From assembly GCA_036346225.1 (NCBI GenBank), contig JARFIW010001491.1, forward strand, positions 682,001-746,000: 64,000 nt of DNA, read 5' to 3'. The notes below the pieces were generated by a model. That model made no database searches and was not told the origin of the DNA. It saw nothing but the letters and a program-made list of their open reading frames with translations. Position 1 is the first letter of the stretch, and each line of letters begins with the position of its first letter. Shown here one piece after another: positions 34,654 through 47,282 of this stretch. Source of the DNA: Platerodrilus igneus. Taxonomy: Eukaryota > Arthropoda > Insecta > Coleoptera > Lycidae. Both the position numbers and the translations under genes were made by a program.

Positions 34654-34910
34654 ATTCTAAATAAAGTGTAATTTATTTTAACAGGAAAGCTTTCGCATTT
34701 TAAATTCAAAAATATACTAACACTATTTTAAATCGTTAGGTAAATTATCTTATATGTACTAAATGAAGCATAATTTATTTTAATAGGAAAGCTTTTATAT
34801 CTTTAGTATTTGAAAATATGCTACAAATTTTAAATCGTTTAACAAGAAAGCTTTTATATATTTAATTATCGGAAATGTATTAAAATATTAAATCGTTTAG
34901 ATAATTATTT
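34654..34910. repeat. Three degenerate tandem units, 80-100 bp
   Basis: The block GGAAAGCTTT ... AATATACTA ... TTTTAAATCGTT occurs three times, starting near 34683, 34785 and 34842, just after the LINE end. Confidence 0.65.
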
Positions 34911-35570
34911 ATCTTCCAATTCGATAACGTTTCACGATGAATTTATTTCTAGCTTGGAATGATGTTCGTTACAAAGAAAAAAAGCGTACTCACCGTAGGA
35001 AAGGTGCTTACAAAAACTTACAACAACTGCGGATTGCAGCCACGTGCCAATACCGCTACATTATGAACGGACGGGATGCAATCTCCAAAACTTGACCCAC
35101 TTCCATATACTACAAAACTATACCAATCAATTCCTGAAATCCATTATGTATTTTTTAAAGGTTAAACTGCTTGCTAAAAATTCAAACAAATTAATGACGA
35201 TAAAGACGCCATATTGCCACGCTTACAAACCGTTCTATAAAATCCTGCGTCCACTCTGCTGCTTGGTTTCAACAACAATCTTTTTTCATCACCGACCAGG
35301 CAACATACCTTTTCCAAGAATGGAATTTTTTTCTATTCAACATGATAAGGAAATTTTCCTACCACGTTTATTAAACTAGTGCGTCTTATCTGAATACATG
35401 CTTGTACCAGAATAAAATGGAAGTACATCGGGCAAGCGCCTTGAGCTTCTCGCGCATGACTGCACGGATCGATAATCACGACGACTAATATTATTACGCC
35501 TTGATTTCGTGGCATTCTACATAACATATATCAACTTTGAAATTGCCTATATGTAAATGTTACACTAGAA
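34911..35570. other. No recognisable gene
   Basis: AT-rich DNA between the LINE tail repeats and the Penelope-like element. The 111-codon frame at 35044-35379 shows no domain. Confidence 0.5.
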
Positions 35571-36820
35571 CCAAAAACAAAAATTCCTAAATAAGAATTC
35601 ATAACACTAGTTCAATTTGTATTAAACTCAAAACTGTTTTCGATAATAATACAATATACAAAAAAAAATTTGGAGTACCAATGGGTTCGCCAATTTCTTG
35701 CAGTATTGCAAACCTAGTTCTAATGCAATTAAAAGGACCTATAATAAAAACCAATACAAATATATCATTCTATAAAAGATATGTAAATGTATAGCGGGAG
35801 TAATCTGATGGGCTTAAATTGACTTGGTAAATATCCTAAAACCTTTACACAAAAGAAACGAACTTTAGGCAGAAGTATTTATTAATAGGTAACAAACAGC
35901 GTCCAAACTATCAATTGGCTATTTTACTTATGAGTAGATTAAACTATTATACAAGCGTGGGTAAAAGCTAACGATTGTAGCTCGTGTTTCTTCGAGTAAA
36001 AAACTTGACTAGCGGCGGTGTACTACCTATCCTTTTTAGAAGTAGCTCCGAGCGTGTCGGATTCCGAACCTGTTACAGTAGAAGAAGGCTACTTACTAAC
36101 CCTAAGAGCGGGCGCGTTATAGATGATATTTTAATCGCAACGCACAAAAACAATATCTCAACAATATTTCAGTACATCCACAAATACAATTCACCGTAGA
36201 ATATGAAATAAATTCAACAATTAACTTTCTAGATTTAACTCTAATTACTTTTCAAACACGCCATTAAAATACAAAAAAAAAGTGTAATAAAAAGTTTGGT
36301 AGATGAACAATTTTACTCTACGACAAAAAATTTCATAAAACAAATTTAAGTCTAGTAATACAAATGTTATAAAAAAAAGTATTCCATAGAACATGTTTAA
36401 AAAACTATACAACAAAGATTTAAAAAAATTAATTCAAAAAATCAAAATAGATTTACAACCTCCTTTTTTAAATAATGAATTCAATAACGACTAACTAATC
36501 AAACAACATATACCACAATACCATATATTCCATATCTTTCAGAAAAATTAGAAAAAGAACTTAAAAAAACTTTTTTATAAACCACTAATAGACCAAATAG
36601 ATACAGTCCTACAATCAAACCTAATATACAAATTAAATTGTAAGGACTGCAACGCTTGTTATATCGGTCAGACAAAGCAGTACATAAAACAAAGGATTTA
36701 TCAACACAAACAGTCGATAAAAACAAAACTAAAACCACTTAATAAAGCAAATACAGCATTATCAGACCACTCTGTTGATAATTTACACAATTTTGAGTTC
36801 ACATAAAAAAAATTCAATAA
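35571..36820 (+). pseudogene. Penelope-like element, RT plus GIY-YIG
   Basis: Plus-strand remnant. RT: KKKFGVPMGSPISCSIANLV at about 35668-35727, KRYV near 35775, then, after a 324-bp insertion, DDILIATHKNNISTIFQYIH near 36120-36180 and INFLDLTLI near 36215. About 400 bases on comes the hallmark of the group: a Cys motif CKDCNAC directly before YIGQTKQYIKQRIYQHKQS (36640-36715) and ALSDHSVDNLHNFEF, that is, a GIY-YIG endonuclease. RT joined to GIY-YIG is diagnostic of Penelope-like elements. Many stops; both ends indefinite. Confidence 0.85.
35794..36117. mobile_element. 324-bp insertion in Penelope RT
   Basis: Non-coding insert between two halves of the RT motif C, with TATA at both junctions (35790-35793, 36118-36121). 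No clear inverted ends. Family unknown. Confidence 0.5.
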
Positions 36821-37935
36821 AAGAGCCTATATTAAAAAAATATTCATTATGGAAAGTATTAAAATTAAAAAATCTCCCACACAATAAACTATAGAACAGA
36901 TACAGAAAATTTAAATTCTTAACATTATAGTTTATTACAATAATAAAACAATATTGAAAATAATACAAATTTCGAGAAATATAAGTAATTAAAAGAAAAT
37001 ATGTACAAAAATTTAAAAAAATAAAATACTTAACTATGATATAAACTAACTAATTTATATAACTACAGAACACTAATACAATTAGTAATGAGTTGAATAC
37101 ACCAAACACAAACTAATATAATATTAATAACATATGAAAATGTAATTTATTTTTTAATCTTTCAACATCGAGTATGATAAAAAGAATATACTGAATTAAA
37201 ATACTGGCAAACCACAGTAAGATGTATAGCATCATATTAGCATAAAGCCTTTAAAACATACTATAAATTAATGAATTAAAAGCTCTTCCTGCAGGTAAGT
37301 ATAAATATAGATTACTTTCATTCTTCTAACCTAATTAATAATTTTTAGCAATCATTTCACAAAAGAACTGATTAACATTTGTAAATGTTTATAAATGGTA
37401 AGATACACCATTTATAGCATAATCTTCAAAAATAGGACCACGTTTTCAACATATTGATTTGTAATTGCATATTCATTCTGAAATCAAACAAATTTACAAT
37501 TAATATCGTCAGATGAACCTTTTATATATAAAAGAAAAAAGCGAATCGTTACATAAATCTATGTTTTTATATCATATGACAATATTTTTATTTATATAAA
37601 ATAAAAATAAATTTTGACTGCAGAAATCTTCGATTTTATTAATAAATTTTATATATTCCCCAAAACTTAAAACTAAATTCGTATGATTAAGTCATCACAA
37701 AAATATTAATCTCGGTTTCAGTACAGTTTTTAAAATCCTGAATTTTTAAAAAAGTTTCAATTTTTCCTATTTTAATACAAAAATATTACAGTTTCATAAC
37801 AAAAGGATAAACACAAAAAATCTAATTAAGAAGACCTTTCCATCGATAAAAAGAAAATTAAAATCGGTTGAAAACTAACCCAGATATAGTCGTTATAATA
37901 ATAGGCTAAAAGTAAGAGTAAATTCAAGATGGCGG
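36821..37935. other. AT-rich DNA without recognisable gene
   Basis: Very AT-rich. Part may be the 3' end of the Penelope-like element. No frame with a domain. Confidence 0.5.
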
Positions 37936-37985
37936 CGAAAGTCGCGTGACTTCGATCATGTGACCACCCACGTTTGGTTCTCCGA

Positions 37986-38020
37986 TGGGTATATAAAAAT
38001 ACCCTGCAGTCAACTGAGAG
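37986..38020 (+). promoter_or_regulatory. Possible TATA/Inr core promoter
   Basis: GGGTATATAAAAATACC with the TATA box at 37990-37999 and an initiator-like CAGTCAACT about 20 bases on. It sits at the left border of the foldback unit, 2.8 kb ahead of hydrolase gene 2. No transcript can be assigned. Confidence 0.35.
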
Positions 38021-40484
38021 TTTATTTTATTGCACACATGATCATTAGGTCGGGGTCTCTATTAAGCTGTCTGAGCCAAATTATCAGAACTCATCAAAAT
38101 ATACATAGGAATTATTTGCTAATTATTTGCTATTTTTTGCTGATAAAACCAATTTTTTGCTATATCTGTAAAAAAGTTACAAGTGGCTGGATAGCTTAAT
38201 ATTAAGCTATCTAGCCAATTAAAAAAAATACCTACACAAAATAAAATAAACAAATTAACAATATATAAATTATTTGCTACTTTTGCTGCAATTTGCAAAA
38301 GAAAAAGAAAATCAAATTTTCAAATAATAAAATAAATATCAATATCTACAAGAGTAAAGTACATTAAAGAAATCAATTGCTGGCATGACTAAAGAATACC
38401 TACGTTTTATGAATTAATTATTCTTAAAATATGCAACTCCAGAATTTTTTGCTCGCGAAATTAATATAAAAAAACAACATAATATCATATACCCACTTCG
38501 AATTTACAAGAATAAAGTATATTAAAGAAATTAATTGTTGGCATATCTATATCATTCATATGTTTTATGAATTGCTTACCTTTTAGATAAACAACTCCCG
38601 AATTTTTTGCTCGCGAAATTAAATGTTCAAACGATAATAATGGCCTTTTCTCATTTTTTTATATTAATTTCGCGAGCAAAAAATTCAGGATTTACATAAT
38701 TTAAGACCAAATAAATCAAGCTACATGATTATGAAATTATGATAGAAGCAATTAATTTTTTAAAAGCACTTTACTCTTGTAGTCTCAGGCCAATTTATAT
38801 TATTATTACATTTGAACATCTAATTTGGCAAGCAAAAAATTTGGGAGCTGCATATCTAAAGAGCAAATAATTCATAAACAATGTAAATGCTATAGTTGTG
38901 CCAGCAATTAATTTCTTTAATGTATTTTATTCTTGTAGATTCAAAGTGGTTGGATGGTTTTTGCCGCTTTTTATATTAATTTCGCGAGCAAAAAGTGCAG
39001 GACTTGCATAATCTAAGAGCAAATAAATCAAGGTACATGATGATTTAATTATGATACAAGCATAAGTTTACATTTTTATGAACGCACTTTACTCTTGTAG
39101 ATCCTGGCTAACTTATATGCTCGAAATTATCATTTGGACATCTAATTTGGCGATCAATAAATTCGGAAGTTGTCTGGACTAAAGAGCTAAAGTTTATAAA
39201 CAAGTGTAACGTTGTTTGCTATCAATTATTTCTTTAATGTATTTCATTCTTGACAACGATCCTAGGCCATGGATCGCAACGTAAATAAAGATCGTTTTAT
39301 ATTAACTATTGCCAGGTATTAATATCAAAACGACAAAAGACCATCCAGCCACTGAATGCTACAAAATGAACAACAAACATACAGATTAATTTGCTGGCAA
39401 TCATAACGTTACATCATCATGTACTATGATTTATTTGATCTTAAATTATGCAAGCTCCCAAATTTTGCTCGCCAAATTAGCTGTTCAAATGATACGGCAT
39501 AATAGACCATCCAGCCATTGCGAGATCTATAAGAATAAAATACATTAAAGGAATTAATTGCTTGGCATCATAACTATACATTATCATTGTTTACTTAATT
39601 TATTTGCTCTTATAGATTATGCAACTTCCTGAATTTTTGCTCGCGAAATTAGATGTTCAAATGATAATAATAGACCATCCAGTTGGCACTGGAATCTATA
39701 AGAGTAAAGTGCTTTTAACAAATTAATTGCTGGCTATCATAATTACATCATCATGCGTTTACATTGTTTATGCATTATTTGCATCATAGCATATTTGCAA
39801 CTGCCGAATTAATATAAAAACGACTAAATTAGGCCATGTTCAATATCGATAATGATACATTTAAGTTGCGCCTGGGACTACAAGAGTAATTCAGTTGCAT
39901 ATTTAAACAATAATTGCTAATCATATGACATGATCATAGTTATGCTTGATTTAATTAGATCTTAGATTTTGCAAATCCTGCATTTCTTGCTTGCGAAATT
40001 AATATAAAACGACAAAAGGCCTATATGATATTTTGGCGTTTGATATATTTAATTTCGCGAGCAAAAAATTCGGGAGTTGCATATTTTAAAAGTAAATAAT
40101 TAATAAAACGTAGGTATTATTTAGTCATGCCTGCAATTAATTTCTTTAATGTACTTTACTCTTGTAGATATTGATATTAATTTTATTATTTGGAAATTTG
40201 ATTTTTTTTACAAATGGTAACAAAAAAATAGTAAATAATTTATATATTGTTAATTTTTTTATTTTATTTTGTGTAGGAATTTTTTTAGTTGGCTAGATAG
40301 CTTAATATTAAGCTATCTAGCTACTTGTAACTTTTTTACAGATTTAGCAAGAAAATTGGTTTTATCAGAAAAAAAAGCAAATGATTAGCAAATAATTCCT
40401 ATATATATTTTGATGTGTTCTGATAATTTGGCTCAGACAGCATAATATAGACCTTAATCTAGATGTAGAAATAAACTGTTGTCG
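38020..40484. mobile_element. Foldback-like element with inverted sub-repeats
   Basis: The outer 450 bases on each side are inverted copies: GCTGTCTGAGCCAAATTATC (38069-38088) reappears reversed at about 40423-40442, and a perfect 22-bp palindrome lies in both arms (38190-38211, 40296-40317). Inside, a unit of about 150-200 bp with the core TTTTTTGCTCGCGAAATTAA occurs about ten times, in both orientations (for example 38449, 38606, 39985 forward; 38660, 38975, 40050 reverse). No coding frame. Long, internally repetitive inverted arms fit a foldback transposon; target duplication not found. Confidence 0.75.
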
Positions 40485-40797
40485 CTAAAACAATTCGATG
40501 CTACACCATTTTTTTCTGTATCCAATGGGAACACATTTTTACTATTTTCTTGAGTGACTTTAAAACCTGGATCCGGCTCTGTTACTGAACACTGTCTTGA
40601 ATTATATTCAACCACTGCATTTCAGTTATAATAAAACCGCAATTCCATTATATCGACTAATTACTTAGAAATTAATTCATTGAACTTTCTATAATACCGC
40701 ATATTGATAACCATTCAACATATATTAGAAAATAAAACAATTTCAGTTAAACAAAACTACTCTTGCGTATTACCTATAACCAAACTTCAGATCCAAA

Positions 40798-41847
40798 ATG
40801 TTTCACCGATTAAAATCTACTAAATTGGTTGAATTTGTTAAGTCAAGCGCTTGTAAGACTTCAACTTGGGCGGAGGTCAAAATTCCAGTGCCATGGGGAC
40901 ATATAGCTGGAAAATGGTGGGGCCCACAGGATAAACGTCCAATTTTAGCACTTCATGGTTGGCAGGTAACGTTATACTTCTATTCTCCAATACTAATACA
41001 CAAGTTTATATAGGACAATTCTGGAACGTTTGACACTTTAATTCCTCTTTTACCTAAAACTTCCAGCTTTCTAGCCATAGACTTTCCTGGATGCGGCCAT
41101 TCAACGAAATTGCCGCCAGGTATATTTTATCACAACGTTGAGTTACTTATCCTAGTACGAAGAATTGTAAAATATTTCAATTGGTCAAAAGTTTCATTAA
41201 TGGGACATTCGTTGGGTTCTGGCGTTAACTACGTGTATACGATTCTTTATCCAAATGAAGTTGAGTTTCTAATATCTTTGGACGTCCTTAAACCACCAGT
41301 AGATAATGACACATTGAAGCACTTAAAAGATGATGTTGACAAATTTTTAAAATTTGATGACATGAATAGTAGAAATACGGAACGCACAAGTTATTCATTT
41401 CACGAAATGGAAGAAAAGTTACATAGCAGTATTTATTCTATCGCATTGGATAAATCTAAGTATATACTGGAACGCAACGTAAGAACAACTTGCAATGATT
41501 CAAACAAATTTTATTTGGCTGTAGATCCTCGCTTGAAAATATTTGGACTACTAAGTTTTTTCCAACAGGACATAATTGATAGTGCAAGTACTATATCTTG
41601 CCCAGTTTTCTATAGTAAAAGTAACCAAGATCTATCCCCTGAAGACAGTGAAAGAGTTGCACAAGTGGTCGATGTTATTAAAAAGAATAACAAACATTTT
41701 GAAATGCATAATATAGGAGGAACTCATCATGTACATCTCAATAACCCTGAACGTCTTGAAGCTCTTATAAATAATTTTCTTAGAAAATATGACGTCGGTG
41801 ATAGAAGTAACAGTGGATTGAAGCCAGAAAATTTAGTTCAAGAATAA
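40798..41847 (+). CDS. Serine hydrolase-like protein, gene 2
   Basis: Alpha/beta-hydrolase of the SERHL/kraken type. Exon 1 40798-40965 (56 codons), intron 40966-41013 (48 bp, GT...AG, phase 0), exon 2 41014-41847; 333 aa. The fold is marked by VPWGHIAGKWWGPQ, the oxyanion motif ALHGWQDNSGTFDTLIPLL, AIDFPGCGHS and the nucleophile elbow GHSLG (Ser at residue 122), with the His in GGTHHVHLNNPE near residue 294. It keeps HG where gene 1 has HN. It also has 15 extra N-terminal residues and about 20 more at the C-terminus. A possible initiator TTCAGTT lies near 40742, 55 bases before the ATG. Substrate unknown. Intact and probably functional. Confidence 0.9.
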
Positions 41848-41932
41848 TGTGTAGGAACGATAGCTAAGTATTAAAAATGTTTAAGTTTTGAACTTCTAAT
41901 ACAAAAAGGAAATCTTGTTGTTTCCGCTTATA

Positions 41933-43116
41933 CGAAGTCGTTCAATAAGTCCTTAGAAAAAGTAGAAAAAACATTTGTTTTGGGTAGATTTTTTTAAATT
42001 TTTCAAGATAATATCCCTTCAGCTCTATACATTTTTAAGCGTTTTTCTAAATTTTTTAAGTAGTCCAAAAATTAGAATTTCGGAAAAGCTCCTTAAAATA
42101 GGCATTTGTTTGGGCGATGACCTCGTTAAACGTAAACCTTTGTCCGCTAAGCCACTTCTTCATGTTGGGAAATAAGAAAAAGTCACTGGGGGCCATGTCT
42201 GGCGATTACGGTGGATGTTGTAACAATTGGAACTTTAATTCCATAATTTTGGTCATCGCAACTGCGTTTTTCCTTGAATTCTTCGTTCAGCCGGTCTAAT
42301 AAGGTTATCGTTTTTCCCTTTTCCAAGTAATCGATGTAGATGATTCCGCATGCATCCTGAAAGACCGTCCATAACCTTGCCGGCCGATTTCACCGTCTTC
42401 GCCTTCTTTGAAACCCGTTCGCCTTCAAAAATCCACTGTTTTGACTGTTCTTTTGTCTCTGGAGTGTAGTGATGTATTCATGTTTCGTCGACGATTATGT
42501 ATCGACGCAGAAAATCCTCAGAATTGCGACAGAAAAGCTCTAAAACAGCCACAGAATCAACCACACGATTGCGTTTATTCTCCACTGTGAGCAAACGCAG
42601 CACCCATCTTGCCGAGATTTTTTTTGCCGCCAATTTTTCGTGCAAAATTGAAGAGACTGTGCCTTGCAATATGCCTGTGGTTTCAACTATTTCGCGCACT
42701 TTTATTCGAATCATATCGTGGATTTTGTCAATCATTTTGAAGGCAGACACTTCCGTAGGGCGTCCGGAACGATGTTCATCTTTTGTGGATAGACGGCCAC
42801 GTTTAAACTCGTTCACCCAATTGCAAACACAGGAGCACATGTGTCATGAACTTCATCCAACTCAGCTTTGCTTTCTTTCGCCGTTAACCCTTTTAAATAC
42901 AATTGTTTAATCACTGCTCGAAACTCGCTTTCGTCCAGTGTTATAATCAAATGAAAGTTTTTACTTCAATCAGCAACAAAAATAAAACTACGTGATGGAT
43001 ATGGCTGAAACTCTAACAGCTGACTAGTTAGGAGTACTGCATACTGTGAAAATTTTATTTTCGGTACTACGAGCGCCATCTCTTGGATTTCCTAAGAACT
43101 TATTGAATGACCCTCG
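41933..43116 (-). mobile_element. mariner element, full length, decayed
   Basis: 1184 bp between TA dinucleotides (41931-41932, 43117-43118). The ends are imperfect inverted repeats: left CGAAGTCGTTCAATAAGTCC, right (read inward) CGAGGGTCATTCAATAAGTT. Length, TA target and end sequence are those of Tc1/mariner elements. It landed 85 bp after the stop codon of hydrolase gene 2 and may supply part of its 3' UTR. Confidence 0.92.
42040..42990 (-). pseudogene. mariner transposase, broken
   Basis: Minus strand. The open part 42840-42478 holds the helix-turn-helix and linker: WVNEFKRGRLSTKDEHRSGR, IVETTGILQGTVSSILHEKL, then RRYIIVDET with the first catalytic Asp. After a stop, IHHYTPETKEQSKQW, KKAKTVKSAGKVM and PPVTFSYFP-type remnants run on to about 42040. 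The second catalytic Asp block and part of the core are deleted or scrambled. The upstream end before 42840 is frameshifted. Confidence 0.85.
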
Positions 43117-43118
43117 TA

Positions 43119-45624
43119 CCGTTAGATTTAAATAACACTATAAGGTTTTATTTAATTTATTTAATACATTTTGAGTTGCATTTAATCTTTTATTTTACTC
43201 TTCTCTAAAAGAAGGTTTTAAATATATCTTCACCATAGTATACTTACGAACTCAATCTAATATACATATACAAAAAATTTAAATAATTTTTTAAAATATG
43301 TACTTAACCTTTTCAGACAAAGAACTATATCTGTATCACATTCTACTAGCGTCATACAGTGAAATAAACAAACAACACTTTAAAATATCTCTGTCAATTA
43401 CTAAAAACTTATGTTCGCATCATCCTTCCTACGAAAATGGAAAGCGCGACATTTAAAATATCTCTTACATACAGAGAAATCATAAAAGTAAATAAAAGTA
43501 GATAGGCTACCTATGTTCTGCCTCGTTTCCGTCGAATTAATTTTTTAATGTTTTCATTAGGCCTAAATGAAATAAAAATAATTTATAAAACAGATAAGAA
43601 TCAGGATTGACAAGACAGCTGACAGATATCAAATGATATAAGAAATTCGAAAAGTAGTAGCGGAAACAGCGCTAATGGCTGCCAATCTTTAGCATATGTT
43701 TTCCGCTAATAATTACGTGAGTTAGTTACGGACTACCTTTGGCAATAAGAAATTCTGTTTGTTACGTCACGCCAGTGATTCGTGAAATAAACTGACTTCT
43801 ACGCAATTTCTTTGGCATAAAATATAGCAGCACTGCATATCAAATTTTTTTCAAATGTAACGCAATTTCCCTCCATTGTAAGCAAAATAAATTAAAATGC
43901 AGAATAATAACCTTAAGACACTCGCTACAGAATAAAACTTAAGATTGAATTCAAAAATGCAACTCAAATAATAGTAATATGTCAATAAAATTGATTTTAT
44001 TGCAATGCCTATTATTTAATAAAATTGCTTCCTAAAATGTGAAGTCGTGTGTTAGATTCTACAGTGAGACGAACTACTACTGTAACAGTTCGTTTTTCCT
44101 CTGCTAAATTAACGCATAAAAATTATGTGTTGTGTTATAAAATTTTTAAATTTACTTTCATAATTTAATATAAATCGTACTTCTACAATTAATACAAAAT
44201 TAATAATAAAGTATCATAATTTCGAAACACCCCAATTATTGTCCTTCTTTATTTTTAATCATATAGTAAATAAAGCGCATAGTTATAAATGTCCAGTTTA
44301 TATTGTAAAATTTCTACGACGTATCTTCAAGGTGATATAGTGTAGCGTGTTTTCGCGCACCTGCTTGCTAAGGCTGTTGTTGACGAGTCGAATCAGTTGG
44401 CTTTTGATCTTTACAACGTCAATATGGTTAAATTCATATCTAAAGCTGACTTGCGAGTCACAATTTAGTTTCGATAAGTCCATCGATCCGATTACTTGAA
44501 ACTCATCATGCGCAACACCAAAGAACTGATGTACTAAAGTTAATTAAAGCAACACTAAAGTATGGAAAAAAATTCGTTTAATAACTGAAGCAAAAATGGT
44601 CGAACTAGACTGTTAAATTTTTACTGCGTCTAAGATATATATACGTTCCTTAAATTTCAACATGGAAATTTTGTTATAATTCAGAAGCAATACTTAGAGC
44701 TGAGTAATGGTTGTAGAAAGCTAATGTAATTGCGTATAAAGCGATTACGCATTGGAAACTTACAATGTGGTTTTAGTTTACAAAGCGTTGTTATAACAAT
44801 GAGACAACTGTTTTTCTATGTGTTTGTTCAATGTTGAAAGTTCACATGTGGGTTGAACTTGTTTGTTAAATGGTGCAAGCAGCCAAGCCTGAGGTCAAGA
44901 TGGTAAGTGATATCCATTTGTGAGGCAATCATCTGTTTGTGTATAAATCTAACCTTGGTAGTTTGAACCCATGGAACTTAACATCTTTGTAATAATATTT
45001 AATTATGAATTCAAATTTTCAAACGTTGCTTCCTATCAAAATTTATGCTTTAAAAAAATGTCTATGTAACAAAAGCTTTATGAATTTGCATTACGAATAA
45101 TATAGTCATGTATTTGTTCATACACGATAACTATTCATGAAGTTTAACTTTACTAATTTTAAAGATCTTATTACCAACTTACTTTGTATGTATGTGAGTC
45201 ATTTTGTCAGTACTGAAAAGGTGACATGGAAAAATCTCATAATCATGTTAATGACATTTTTAGTGCCTATTTGCTTTAAAAGCTTTTTCTTTTTATTTAA
45301 ATTGTCCAAGATTAATAATAAATATAAAAATTAATTGAATATTTATAAACTTATAATCATTATCTGTCAAAATAAATCAGAAATAATTTTCAGTTAATAT
45401 ATGTGTACATACCTAACAGTCTTAATTTCTTTATAAATTTAAACAAGGTTAATTATACTCATGGAAGCACTTAAGCAATAGTATTTATTTTGTCCATGCT
45501 TAATACTTGATTCTATGAATTACATATAAACCAGATGTGCATAAAATTAATTAATAGAGTGTTCATGTACTATTACATAATGAAAGAAATCATAGATGTA
45601 CAAAACCTGTCTGATTTATTGAAT
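43119..45624. other. No firm gene; one short unknown frame
   Basis: AT-rich DNA. A minus-strand frame at about 44535-44298 (LVHQFFGVAHDEFQVIGSM, then KIKSQLIRLVNNSLSKQVRE) has codon use that looks coding, but I recognise no family and no splice partners. Nothing else seen. Confidence 0.4.
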
Positions 45625-45855
45625 TTATTTTGAGGCGCAAATTGCTTTCTTTAATATTATTTTATGTAATATAAGAATTCCAAATGTCTTCTTGCATTTG
45701 ACAGTATTCATTGTCTCTTCGATGTACAAGTTCAAAATTAATGGAAATATGGTACATCCATGTCTCACCCCTTTCCAAATATTTACTTCTCTACGTTCCT
45801 GCTCCAATTCTATTACCGTTGTTTGTTCTTTGTATAAGCTGTTGTTACGAACTAT

Positions 45856-46378
45856 TAGGCAACCCGTTAAACACACGAGTTGTATAACCGAAATGTATTC
45901 TACAGAAGTGTAAAACATTCGAGCAAACATCAGACTATGAATCATCTATTTAATTTTAGGGTATATATAAGATCGGCGATGAGTGTACATCAATTAGTCC
46001 ATATCCAAATGTATATAAATCATATCGTGTATAGATAGTTAGTCAGCACGTTTTGAAAAAGTCCTATAGTAAATATAAATTTGTGTTATGTGAACGCACA
46101 TATTGTACCGCTACCTTGTACATAAATAGACAAAAGGGTAATAAATAAAATATAGTAGTGTTAGTGTTGTTAAGAAGACTTATGAATAGGGATTTACTTT
46201 AAGAAGATATTAGTGCTTGTTAATAGCATTAGTGTGATAGTGTTTCATTATTAATTAGACTGAAAGACATTTATAAATAAGGCACATACTGTTAATTAGA
46301 CTTGTAAATAGTAAGTAATAAAGATTTTTGTTATTACTTGTTCTACATTAGTAAACGCGTTAACAGTAGCCCGCTACA
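45856..46378 (+). mobile_element. Solo LTR, 523 bp, in RTE-like RT
   Basis: Interrupts the RT; CTAT flanks both sides (45852-45855, 46379-46382). It starts TAGGCAACCC, probably TG changed to TA, and ends CCCGCTACA. Inside are TATATATAA at 45962-45970 and AATAAA signals near 46139 and 46318, in the order promoter then poly(A). This fits a small LTR in plus orientation. Confidence 0.65.
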
Positions 46379-47282
46379 CTATGTACTATCAGTCTATCCC
46401 TAAAACTCATTCCACTCCTTTTTAGTATTTCGAACATTTTTTTCTACATTGTCGAATGCTTTTTCCAGATCTACAAACCCTATATACACGCTTTTCCCTT
46501 TTTCTATTGTTTTCTCCATTATCACCCTCGGAGCTAAAATAGCTTTCCGTGTTCCCCTGTTTCGCCTAAACCCAAATTGATCTTCTACTACTATTTCTTC
46601 AGCTCGTTTTTTCCATTTGTTATTGTACAATTCTAGTTAATATTTATTACAAGTGTGCTGTCAAACTTATCATTCGAAAATTTTCACATCTATCCACGCC
46701 TCTTTTTTAGTATAATGACTATGATGTTACGTTTGAAATCTTTGGGTATTTCGCTTGTCTCATACATATAGCTTACAAGTTGGAAGAAACGTTCTGTTAC
46801 TGCTTGTCCAAAGGCTTTTAGAGTTTCTGCTGGCACCTTCTCTGTACCCGACGCCCTACCATTTCTCGGACCCTTCATGCTAATTCAAACTTATCTCTAA
46901 GTATAGGATATCCCAAGTCTCTTTTTTTCATTGTCTGATTCCTGTTCTAATGCTGTTAGTTCCTCTCCTGCATATAAATTCCCTATATATTTTTGCCAGC
47001 TATTCACTTTCTCTACATTTTCTATAATGAAGTTTTCTCCCGCGTCGCTTATATTTTTGCTATACGGTTATATATCCCTAAAATTTATTCTAATTAGTTT
47101 GTATGCTTCGTCTGTCTTTCCTATTTCCACCTTACTTTGTACCTCTTTGCACTTTTCATCAATCCATTGTTCTTTAGCTTTCAAGCATTTTCGAATAATT
47201 TCCCATTTTATGGCTGTGTATTTCCATTTTCCTGTTTCGTGTGATCTATTTTTGTATTCTCGTCTTTCTTCTATCCATTGTT

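Noticed and set aside
34654..34910. Gene in the tandem units after the LINE
   Set aside because: AT-rich, non-coding, and explained as degenerate tandem repeats.
36499..36968. Minus-strand hydrophobic frames of 79 and 61 codons
   Set aside because: Antisense of the Penelope GIY-YIG region and AT-rich DNA.
38020..40484. CRISPR-like array
   Set aside because: Repeats are in both orientations, of irregular spacing and in an insect-type genome; no cas genes.
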